Below, piece after piece: positions 1 to 5,795 of a stretch of DNA of 6,822 nucleotides. The DNA is from Chloroflexota bacterium. Lineage in GTDB: Bacteria; Chloroflexota; Anaerolineae; Promineifilales; Promineifilaceae. Every line of letters starts with the position of its first letter. The stretch's first letter is position 1. The position numbers were made by a program, and so were the translations under genes. The notes beneath the pieces are model-generated. The model made no database searches and was not told the DNA's origin. It saw only the letters and a program-made list of their open reading frames with translations. The stretch lies in contig QQUD01000674.1 in assembly GCA_008501785.1 (NCBI GenBank), positions 1 through 6,822 of the forward strand. The letters run 5' to 3'.

Positions 1-1980
1 GAGTATAGTACCAACCGCAACAGCCCAAATGAGAGATAGTGGCATATACAAGCTGGTACGGATAGTGAACGCTTCAATTAGGAACGTACCAGGTAAAGAT
101 AGGCCAGATAAAATAGGTAGGCTGATCAATATCAGCATCCAAATTATGGGAACGGCCACATTTCGTCCCCACCAAACAACAGCGATTATTCCCAATAAGA
201 GTGTTAACGTTTGCATCGCTGGAAAATCTGTGGAAAAAGCCTCTATTTGCTGCCACAGCTCGACAAATGGCGCAACAAGAAACGCATAGATGGTTGACTG
301 GAAAGAGCCAGCTACCACAGGCTCTATCGAAGCAGAAGAAGCGGTCGCTTTCGGCTTCAAAACACGGGATGCCAGCATAGAAACCCAAGGAAATATGAGA
401 ATGAAGGCAATAACGGCCGTTAACACCCATGTACGCCACTTCCTCCAATCCAATAAATTACGCGCTGTTTTTACCATCGCAATACCCAGCGCCATCACAA
501 AAGCCATGTAATGAAACGGCATTTTATAATAGCTGAGGGCGCTGCCCACAATTAAGGTCGCACCACCAATTATCCAAAACAAGTTGCGATATGATTTTGC
601 ATGATCATCATTTAACGTAACCCATGTCCACCACATGGCAATAGGCAAGATAACTTGCCCCATCAACTGTGGGTAACGCCCCCAATTCATATAAAATAAG
701 GGGAACTCCATCATAACGCCAGCAGCAAGAACAACAATGGTGCCCGCCCATGCCCCTTTCAGACGATATGCCAGCGCATATAGCGTCAAAACAGCAAATA
801 GATTAAACAATTGCCCACCCCACAACAACGCTTGTGGGGTGTCAAATCCAGTCACCCAAGCAAATACGGCACTATTGATATGAAATCCAAAATGAAAAGA
901 GAACGTGGTATGAGGCGAATAGGGCAACCATGATTGAAATAATCCACCGCTTTCCATAATCCGACGGGTGATAACTGCATGTTGCACAGAATCATCCCAA
1001 AGCGGCATCTCTAAGCCGCGTATCATTAAAAAACGGGCCGTTGCCGCTATAAAAGCAATAAAAATCGTTGCACTGTCGGCCCAAACAGTATCAGAATCTG
1101 CCCATGTTTGAACAGCCGACCAAACATGATGTGGACGCAGTTGCCATACACGATAATACCAAATAAGAAAAGCTGTACTGATGGCAACAGTCAACCAAAC
1201 GAGCATGCCCCCAGGATGCAAGTTAATCCAATCAGCCCATAAAAAAAGGATGATATATGACGACAAACTTAATCCAATAGCAACGCTGATGCCTTCTAAC
1301 CAATGCTGAACAAACGGCCGTTTCCTTTTTAACTGGAACACCAGTAACAGTGCCCATCCAGGCAATGTAAATACAAGAATGACGACTAGACCGCGTCCAG
1401 TTGAGGCAACAATCCCCTTTACCAAATCATACAGCATCGCAGTACGATTATAAGAAAGGCGAAAAGTGAGTTGTCCTTCTTGCGGATTGCCGTCAATGTG
1501 CATTGCCCCATTAAAATACGACTCTGGAGGGCCATAATGGATGGGAAAACGGCCGTTTTCCTCACCCACTGATTCTATAAAAAAATAATAATACTTTGAA
1601 TGAGAATCAGACAATATTTCCAAAGGGAAACGAACCCAACCATCAGCATCCACCCCATCTGGCAATGTGACAGTGCTTTGTTGTATACCTTGTGCCGCGT
1701 CGGGGGCATTTCGTAAATGCAAAATTAACTGCCCCGCAAACACGTCCGATGTATCAGTTTCAATTTCTATAGCTTGCAGCCCAGCTTGGCGAGCGACAAA
1801 ACTTTGCCCTACAGTCACTTCGGCTAAATTTTCATTTAAAGTCGCATCTGCCTTCGTTTGCTCTGGATATAGCCATTCACCCCGATTAACCCAGAAAGCT
1901 GTTGCACCAAAAAAAAGAATGCCAAAACATAAAAAAACCCACAATAAAGGGCGTTTGGAAACTATAGTTGCTATTTTCAT
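1..1980 (-). CDS. Polytopic membrane protein, GT-C glycosyltransferase-like, 3' end beyond the window
   Basis: An uninterrupted frame runs from an ATG at 1980-1978 off the left edge: 660 codons with no stop. The first upstream in-frame stop is at 2040-2038 and no other ATG lies between, so the start is secure, though the ribosome site (AAAGAAA) is weak. Seen: an N-terminal membrane segment (about residues 11-30); a polar, beta-rich extracytoplasmic domain (about 31-188); then a dozen or so hydrophobic helices from about 190 to the edge. The loop after the helix at 304-320 has Trp-Asp-Asp-Ser-Val-Gln-His (328-334), followed by a His-rich stretch (H357, H363, H367); a WGRYPQL motif is at 433-439. 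Acidic residues in the first large outer loop are typical of GT-C enzymes (ArnT/PMT-like), which move sugars from polyprenyl-phosphate donors on the outer membrane face. Donor and acceptor are unknown. It could be a related non-catalytic membrane protein. The frame contains three ACGGCCGT palindromes. Confidence 0.88.
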   Translation of the reverse strand, partial: MKIATIVSKRPLLWVFLCFGILFFGATAFWVNRGEWLYPEQTKADATLNENLAEVTVGQSFVARQAGLQAIEIETDTSDVFAGQLILHLRNAPDAAQGIQQSTVTLPDGVDADGWVRFPLEILSDSHSKYYYFFIESVGEENGRFPIHYGPPESYFNGAMHIDGNPQEGQLTFRLSYNRTAMLYDLVKGIVASTGRGLVVILVFTLPGWALLLVFQLKRKRPFVQHWLEGISVAIGLSLSSYIILFLWADWINLHPGGMLVWLTVAISTAFLIWYYRVWQLRPHHVWSAVQTWADSDTVWADSATIFIAFIAATARFLMIRGLEMPLWDDSVQHAVITRRIMESGGLFQSWLPYSPHTTFSFHFGFHINSAVFAWVTGFDTPQALLWGGQLFNLFAVLTLYALAYRLKGAWAGTIVVLAAGVMMEFPLFYMNWGRYPQLMGQVILPIAMWWTWVTLNDDHAKSYRNLFWIIGGATLIVGSALSYYKMPFHYMAFVMALGIAMVKTARNLLDWRKWRTWVLTAVIAFILIFPWVSMLASRVLKPKATASSASIEPVVAGSFQSTIYAFLVAPFVELWQQIEAFSTDFPAMQTLTLLLGIIAVVWWGRNVAVPIIWMLILISLPILSGLSLPGTFLIEAFTIRTSLYMPLSLIWAVAVGTIL
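413..420. repeat. ACGGCCGT palindrome, site 1
   Basis: Perfect dyad extends to 12 bp (TAACGGCCGTTA, 411-422). Within the membrane protein it is read as Thr-Ala-Val codons (ACG GCC GTT). Confidence 0.85.
1314..1321. repeat. ACGGCCGT palindrome, site 2
   Basis: Dyad of 12 bp (AAACGGCCGTTT, 1312-1323). In the membrane protein it falls in the Lys-Arg-Pro-Phe phase. Confidence 0.85.
1544..1561. repeat. ACGGCCGT palindrome, site 3, extended to 18 bp
   Basis: The octamer at 1549-1556 is the centre of a perfect 18-bp palindrome, GGAAAACGGCCGTTTTCC, the longest in the set. It encodes Asn-Gly-Arg-Phe in the extracytoplasmic domain of the membrane protein. Confidence 0.88.
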
Positions 1981-2151
1981 GCTGATTTCTTTGATAATTT
2001 TCTTATTTTCCTGGCTTGGCCAAGTTAGGATTGACAATTAAATAAGTTGTGGGGCTCTATCGTCAGCCTTAAGGAACGAAGCAATCGATTGACTTAAACT
2101 ATTTAATTCCCGTTCTTTAACATTACAATGCGATTTCAGTCCAAAAAGAAA

Positions 2152-2267
2152 AATAGAACGCAGACATGCCCTGGCCACGCCAAAGGATTAACACAGATGA
2201 CACTGATTTTTATGTTTTTGATCAGCATTCATCACGTGCAACCAAAGGAGCCTATCTGCGTCCTATT
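2152..2267. repeat. 116-bp inverted-repeat (MITE- or REP-like) element
   Basis: AATAGAACGCAGA at 2152-2164 is matched in inverse by TCTGCGTCCTATT at 2255-2267, 12 of 13 bases. Inside is a second imperfect hairpin: CAC, GATGA and CTGAT (2192-2207) face ATCAG, TCATC and GTG (2221-2238) around a T-rich 13-base loop. CCAAAGGA is also repeated directly at 2180-2187 and 2242-2249. No transposase and no clear target duplication are seen. The element sits between the stop of the secreted hydrolase-like gene and the start of the membrane protein. No T-run follows on either strand, so it does not look like a rho-independent terminator. Confidence 0.6.
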
Positions 2268-2287
2268 ATCAAAGTCTCGTTGTAGTG

Positions 2288-3844
2288 TTAAGGTCGTGAT
2301 ACGGCGGGCAAAAACACTTCTTCTGGATTGATGATTACAATCCCTTGAACCGTATTGCTACCATTAACCTCAGCCCAATAAGAGTGTACCCCCTCTTCCA
2401 AATTATCCCAAGTAATGCTTACCTGATCTGTACTTCTAACACAACCAGGTAATCCAGCAGGCATAATGGCCGTGCCAATCAAATCTGTTTTGGCTGCATT
2501 AGCATAGAAATTGACCGTCGTTCCAGTTGTTGTAGCGGTATCTCCATTATTGTAAAGAGTCGCCCCAATCGTTACGCTAGCCGTTCCTCCAGGCGTAGTG
2601 GTTTTTCCAGTAGCGGGACTGGCGTAATCTATGACAGGATTGGTTGAAAACGGCCGTTGACCATCTATTTTATTTCGAAACTCTAGACCTGGTAGTTTAA
2701 GGTCGTAATTTTCTTCCACCAAGTTACTGGAAAAGCTATCATCAGAATAGACAGTAAACCAAAGTGACTGTTGAATTAAGCGGTTATTATCCTTTGGATA
2801 ACCTAAGTTAGCATCGATAGCTTCCGTAGATTCAATGTACTCAAACGTATTTTTCATGAACTGTTGAACCCTGTCCTCTGAAAAATCTTCCCCATTTTCA
2901 TCTTGAAAGTCCACATAAGGCAACAATGAATACTCCGATAACAAGAGGGGTTTGTTTTGCTGCCCATGATTTTTCATCCACTGCCGCATTGCAACTGCTT
3001 GTTCCTTAAATAGAGTCATATTATCATGATCCTTCCAACAATAGACGTTCGCAGCAGAACATGGCCCACCACTGCTATTGAAAATAGCGATAGCGGGATC
3101 CGTACCCAATGCTAACCCGGCAGCCGAATCAACGCCATTTTGATTTATTTCTGGCAAAACATAAATGTGCATATTCCAATAATCAACGGGCATCGTTGTA
3201 CCATATTGTGCTAAATAACTACTCCATACAAGATCAAGATACTGCAATCGACCTGGTGTCACTTCTACCAGCGCAGATATGGCAATTTGAGCAGATGGAT
3301 CTCTTTCTTTGATAAAGTGATAAGCATCATGATAAGCTTTAGCATATTCATTGGGCATCAAGTCATCTTGGTATTCAGTGCGTTCTACTTCATTGCCAAT
3401 CAACCATAATGTACCTGGACGAGCAGCAATAACGGGGCCTAAACCACCAGGAGCATCAGTGAATGGTTGGCTAATCACCCTGTAATTGCCAGTCCTGTTT
3501 CCATTTCCATCAAGTTGGGGCTTAAAACGTACCATCGGCGTAAATTCAACCCCATCTGGTAAATAATTGGGGAAACTACCGCCAAAATTCAAAACCCAGC
3601 CAATGCCCAAATCTTGCAGGAAGTTGGTATCATTGGCATTCCAGGAAGAAACACCATAACGACAGGTTGTCGATTCTGCTGTTGAACTATTTTCCGTTAT
3701 ATCCTGAGATTGGGTAACAAGGGATGATAGAGGGTCGGCACCAGCTGTTGCCGTGTCAATCGTATCATGAATAATCGATACAGTAAGCAACATAAATATT
3801 AATCCTAAGAGCAATTGAATAGTTATACTTCTCTTTTTTTCCAT
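2288..3844 (-). CDS. Secreted clan GH-A-like putative glycoside hydrolase with CARDB-like C-terminal domain
   Basis: The protein has 518 residues, starting at ATG 3844-3842 with a Shine-Dalgarno AAAGGTG seven bases upstream and ending in TAA. Residues 1-36 look like a signal peptide: a KKR n-region, a Leu/Ile/Phe core at about 9-25 and a possible cleavage site after Ala-Gly-Ala 36. A Ser/Thr-rich linker follows to about 60. Residues 61-395 resemble a TIM-barrel hydrolase: Gly-Asn-Glu at 150-152 would supply the acid/base (E152), Asn-Met-His-Ile-Tyr at 224-228 fits a barrel strand, and Leu-Leu-Ser-Glu-Tyr at 301-305 would supply the nucleophile (E304). This placement at strands 4 and 7 is typical of clan GH-A; the substrate cannot be read. 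Residues about 402-505 have CARDB-like beta-sandwich features (NNGD at 432-435, then a VNFYAN strand). The chain ends in V-F-L-P-A-V-S-R-P. Four cysteines (61, 262, 269, 468) may pair. It stands alone between spacers of 307 and 467 bp and has its own candidate promoter. Confidence 0.88.
   Translation of the reverse strand: MEKKRSITIQLLLGLIFMLLTVSIIHDTIDTATAGADPLSSLVTQSQDITENSSTAESTTCRYGVSSWNANDTNFLQDLGIGWVLNFGGSFPNYLPDGVEFTPMVRFKPQLDGNGNRTGNYRVISQPFTDAPGGLGPVIAARPGTLWLIGNEVERTEYQDDLMPNEYAKAYHDAYHFIKERDPSAQIAISALVEVTPGRLQYLDLVWSSYLAQYGTTMPVDYWNMHIYVLPEINQNGVDSAAGLALGTDPAIAIFNSSGGPCSAANVYCWKDHDNMTLFKEQAVAMRQWMKNHGQQNKPLLLSEYSLLPYVDFQDENGEDFSEDRVQQFMKNTFEYIESTEAIDANLGYPKDNNRLIQQSLWFTVYSDDSFSSNLVEENYDLKLPGLEFRNKIDGQRPFSTNPVIDYASPATGKTTTPGGTASVTIGATLYNNGDTATTTGTTVNFYANAAKTDLIGTAIMPAGLPGCVRSTDQVSITWDNLEEGVHSYWAEVNGSNTVQGIVIINPEEVFLPAVSRP
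2650..2657. repeat. ACGGCCGT palindrome, site 4
   Basis: Dyad of 10 bp (AACGGCCGTT, 2649-2658). It encodes Arg-Pro-Phe (residues 397-399) between the barrel and the CARDB-like domain of the secreted protein. Confidence 0.85.
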
Positions 3845-3851
3845 TACTAAA

Positions 3852-3858
3852 CACCTTT
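3852..3858 (-). promoter_or_regulatory. Shine-Dalgarno of the secreted hydrolase-like gene
   Basis: Minus-strand AAAGGTG lies seven bases before ATG 3844-3842 and fixes that start. Its first two bases are shared with the leader hairpin at 3857-3891. Confidence 0.65.
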
Positions 3859-3891
3859 TAGGTCATTCATACGGTTTACTACATACCTAAA
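3857..3891 (-). promoter_or_regulatory. Leader hairpin abutting the Shine-Dalgarno of the secreted hydrolase-like gene
   Basis: TTTAGGT (3857-3863) and ACCTAAA (3885-3891) form a perfect 7-bp stem with a 21-nt loop in the predicted leader RNA. ACCT within this stem can alternatively pair with the AGGT of the Shine-Dalgarno across three bases, so two exclusive folds are possible. Regulation is not demonstrated. Confidence 0.3.
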
Positions 3892-3903
3892 GCTTGATTT
3901 GAC

Positions 3904-3923
3904 ATTCCTGCCTTCGCGAGAAT
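3904..3923. repeat. REP-like hairpin (GCGAAGG loop family)
   Basis: ATTC..GC and GC..GAAT arms enclose a CTTC loop. The stem is eight positions with one mismatch (3908/3919) and one wobble (3909/3918). On the minus strand the core TCGCGAAGGCAGGAAT closely resembles the widespread intergenic repeat recalled as 'ATTCCCGCGAAGGCGGGAAT'. It is single here. It could be a stray copy, or serve as mRNA 5'-end structure. Confidence 0.45.
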
Positions 3924-3947
3924 AACAAATAGGTAAAAAACCGTCAA
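3919..3947 (-). promoter_or_regulatory. Sigma70-type promoter for the secreted hydrolase-like gene
   Basis: On the minus strand TTGACG (3947-3942) lies 17 bp before TATTCT (3924-3919), and the bases TGT just before the -10 give an extended -10 form. Start of transcription is expected near 3912, giving a 5' leader of about 68 nt. The -10 box overlaps one arm of the REP-like hairpin at 3904-3923. Confidence 0.5.
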
Positions 3948-4311
3948 GAATGAGCTAATTAAATTTCGAAATATTAAAACGACTGTTTTTACAATACATT
4001 ATTGATGAGATTCTAAATGAGACAGACGTTCATAAATTTATATTACGTTCTCATTCATCATCACATTATACCTTTGGGGGCAACTCCCAAACGTCCTTTA
4101 TTTCAATTGCCCCATTTACCTCACCGTTCCACTAGATATTTTACGGAAGGTAATAAGCTTGTTCATGATAATTGTAAATACAAAAATGTGGGTGTTGTGA
4201 ATCGCCATTGTTTTCAAATAACAAGCAAATATCAATGGTAAACGGAGAGTAGTATAACGCACAGTTCCCTTACCGTAAACCCTCTAAATTTCCATGCCAT
4301 CCGAGTAATAA
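3948..4311. other. AT-rich spacer between GT2 and the promoter of the secreted hydrolase-like gene
   Basis: I find no convincing gene here. It holds small dyads only: TTTGGG/CCCAAA (4073-4091, 7-nt loop), CCATTG/CAATGG (4205-4238, 22-nt loop) and AAAAC/GTTTT around 3976-3989. None is followed by a proper T-run that would make a clear terminator for the glycosyltransferase. A minus-strand TATAAT at about 4063-4068 lacks a matching -35 box. Confidence 0.4.
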
Positions 4312-5601
4312 CTATTTTAGCTCGGCAATATCCTTTGCTACACCATCGTCCACCATAGACATTGATGCATCTGGTGCCCCAAGTTCTGACTCGTTTTGTT
4401 GCCTGGCAATAAAGGATTCCAGCAAAAACCGAAGCTCTTGTTCGTTGCTTATTTGTTGCTGTTGTAAAGCGTTAATTTGTTGTTGCAGTTGGTAGTTAAC
4501 GGCCGTTTGCTGTTGAGTTAAATAACGTACCATCCATTTAGTGGCAACTTGACTCCACCAATGGCGAATTTTGGCAATGATGGGGTTACCATTATTGCCA
4601 AAGTCAAACTCAGTTAATGGCTCGCTCTTTTGGGGTGAAACGGCCGTTTGCTGCAACACTGTTTGATGCAAGGTGAGCAATGCCTTTTGGACAGCGGTGT
4701 TGGGGTAAGCAACAGCCAGTTTCAAATAAACACGCCGCAATGCCTGAATATGCTCTGCGGGAATGGGTTGGGTTAAATAAATTGTTTCAGCAGGTACAAA
4801 GTCAGTCAGAAAAGCGGCGGTAGAATAATGTTTCAATACAAAACGGAGCCGATTATGATGAAAAGCAACTATCTTTTTTACCACAATTCCCTGCATCGAC
4901 GATGATTCATCATGAATACCCAATAAGTGAGGCACCACCACCACACGATACCCTGCCGCTCGTGTACGGTAGCATAAATCAACTTCCTCAAAATAATAGG
5001 GCGAAAATTGAATATCAAAGCCACCGACTTCTTGCCACAAATGACGTGGAAACGCTATGGCCGCACCGGTTACATAATCGACATCACGCATGGCGGTCAG
5101 TTGCCCATCGTCTGGTTCGTGTACATGGTGATGCTGGCCAAACGCCTGCGGATAGCTAAGTTCTGCCCCGATATGCTGAATGTTGCCATCGGGAAACAGC
5201 AATTTGCCACCCACAATGCCGATTTGCGGATCGGTGTGTAACGGCCGTATCAACGATTCCACACAGGTCGGTTCAACAAGCACATCATTATTGAGCAACA
5301 CAAAATAATCAGCAGACTGTTGTGCAAGTGCAACATTATGTCCTTTGCTAAACCCTAAATTTTCAGCATGGCAAATTAAGGTTACTTGGGGGAAGTTTGC
5401 TTGTACAAAAGGAACGGAATCATCGTCAGAACCATTATCAATGACGACAATTTCTAAATTAGGGTAGGTTTGATTGAGCAAAGGAGGTAAACAAGATTCA
5501 AGCAAGAAACGGCCGTTCCAATTAAGCACATAAACCGCAACAGAAGGCCACACAACATCTGTTTGGTCCTCTGGCGTAGGTTCCAATAAAGTTTCTCTCA
5601 C
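4312..5601 (-). CDS. Family 2 glycosyltransferase, rhamnosyltransferase (WbbL)-like, with Gln-rich C-terminal extension
   Basis: The protein has 429 residues. It starts at GTG 5601-5599, chosen because a near-perfect Shine-Dalgarno, GGAGGTGA, lies just upstream; it ends in TAG. The GT-A fold is clear: VLNWNG at 25-30, VIDNGSDD at 53-60 (nucleotide binding), NLGFSKGHN at 81-89, LNNDV at 103-107 (the metal-binding DxD equivalent), a TGA motif at 178-180, and FEEVDLCYR at 204-212 holding the likely catalytic acidic pair, followed by H230. Such enzymes transfer a sugar, often rhamnose, from a nucleotide donor to a growing glycan on the cytoplasmic face. The donor here is unknown. No membrane segment is evident. 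From about 285 the sequence leaves the catalytic domain: a Trp-rich amphipathic patch (HWWSQVATKW, 347-356) is followed by a Gln-rich probable coiled coil (363-402) and a short acidic tail. The gene contains four ACGGCCGT palindromes, the most in the window. Confidence 0.93.
   Translation of the reverse strand: MRETLLEPTPEDQTDVVWPSVAVYVLNWNGRFLLESCLPPLLNQTYPNLEIVVIDNGSDDDSVPFVQANFPQVTLICHAENLGFSKGHNVALAQQSADYFVLLNNDVLVEPTCVESLIRPLHTDPQIGIVGGKLLFPDGNIQHIGAELSYPQAFGQHHHVHEPDDGQLTAMRDVDYVTGAAIAFPRHLWQEVGGFDIQFSPYYFEEVDLCYRTRAAGYRVVVVPHLLGIHDESSSMQGIVVKKIVAFHHNRLRFVLKHYSTAAFLTDFVPAETIYLTQPIPAEHIQALRRVYLKLAVAYPNTAVQKALLTLHQTVLQQTAVSPQKSEPLTEFDFGNNGNPIIAKIRHWWSQVATKWMVRYLTQQQTAVNYQLQQQINALQQQQISNEQELRFLLESFIARQQNESELGAPDASMSMVDDGVAKDIAELK
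4499..4506. repeat. ACGGCCGT palindrome, site 5
   Basis: Dyad of 10 bp (4498-4507). It encodes Thr-Ala-Val (366-368) at the start of the Gln-rich coil of the glycosyltransferase. Confidence 0.85.
4640..4647. repeat. ACGGCCGT palindrome, site 6
   Basis: Dyad of 12 bp (4638-4649). It encodes Thr-Ala-Val (319-321) of the glycosyltransferase, 141 bp from site 5, the closest pair. Both sites share the 3' flank TTTGCTG. Confidence 0.85.
5241..5248. repeat. ACGGCCGT palindrome, site 7 (variant flank)
   Basis: The only site without the outer T: AACGGCCGTA at 5240-5249. It is read as Arg-Pro-Leu (119-121) in the catalytic domain of the glycosyltransferase. Confidence 0.8.
5509..5516. repeat. ACGGCCGT palindrome, site 8
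   Basis: Dyad of 10 bp (5508-5517). It encodes Asn-Gly-Arg (29-31) inside the conserved N-terminal NWNG motif of the glycosyltransferase. Confidence 0.85.
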
Positions 5602-5604
5602 GAT

Positions 5605-5612
5605 TCACCTCC
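5605..5612 (-). promoter_or_regulatory. Strong Shine-Dalgarno of the GT2 gene
   Basis: On the minus strand this reads GGAGGTGA, with six bases between the GGAGG core and a GTG start. It decides the start of the glycosyltransferase, since no ATG competes nearby. It is by far the best ribosome site in the window. Confidence 0.85.
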
Positions 5613-5700
5613 GTCTCTTTTTACGTGATGCAAGTCTATCACATTTTGAACAACTCCATTCCTTACGCTCACGAAATAGACGGGTTATCCGTTGCTCCAT
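5605..5700 (-). CDS. Doubtful 31-residue basic ORF with a CxxC motif, overlapping the GT2 ribosome site
   Basis: ATG 5700-5698 opens a 31-codon frame rich in Arg and Lys, with Cys-Ser-Lys-Cys at residues 17-20 and a KKRRR end. Its TGA (5607-5605) falls within the GGAGGTGA that serves the glycosyltransferase and ends three bases before that gene's GTG, an arrangement that would allow translational coupling. Against it: no Shine-Dalgarno precedes the ATG, and a weak promoter candidate would start transcripts inside it. The frame stays open upstream to a stop at 5736-5734, so it could instead be the tail of a decayed gene. No family is recognised. Confidence 0.25.
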   Translation of the reverse strand: MEQRITRLFRERKEWSCSKCDRLASRKKRRR

Positions 5701-5712
5701 AGATTGGGACAA
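5684..5712 (-). promoter_or_regulatory. Weak sigma70-type promoter candidate upstream of GT2
   Basis: Minus-strand TTGTCC (5712-5707) and GATAAC (5689-5684) are separated by 17 bp. Each matches four of six consensus bases. Transcription would begin near 5677 and leave a leader of about 75 nt before the GTG at 5601. This is only a pattern match. Confidence 0.25.
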
Positions 5713-5795
5713 CGCATGAAATTCGAGAGAGGCTTAACAGTTACCTACAATTGGGAAAAGGGGAAACCAAACGACATTCATTAAGGAGAGTAACT

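Noticed and set aside
74..448. 124-codon minus-strand ORF and overlapping plus-strand ORFs at 29-289 and 290-511
   Set aside because: They are shadows of the 660-codon membrane protein frame, which reads through all of this region in another phase with clear transmembrane composition.
1667..2041. 124-codon plus-strand ORF with a hydrophobic C-terminus
   Set aside because: It lies mostly antisense to the membrane protein; its hydrophobic end mirrors the N-terminal helix and leader of that gene. No ribosome site.
2031..2060. TTGACA on the plus strand as a promoter
   Set aside because: No fitting -10 box at 16-18 bp and no plus-strand gene downstream.
2128..2331. 67-codon plus-strand ORF
   Set aside because: It spans the inverted-repeat element and the 3' end of the secreted protein gene, and has no protein-like pattern.
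4071..4092. TTTGGG/CCCAAA hairpin as terminator of the glycosyltransferase
   Set aside because: Only 6 bp, about 220 bases past the stop, and no T-run on the minus strand.
4205..4238. CCATTG/CAATGG dyad as terminator or RNA gene
   Set aside because: Short stem with a 22-nt loop and no T-run; could be chance in AT-rich DNA.
4017..4241. 74-codon plus-strand ORF in the AT-rich spacer
   Set aside because: No ribosome site, opposite to all other genes, His/Pro/Leu-rich composition typical of chance frames, no recognisable family.
4902..5241. Two plus-strand ORFs inside the glycosyltransferase
   Set aside because: Antisense shadows of conserved GT-A motifs.
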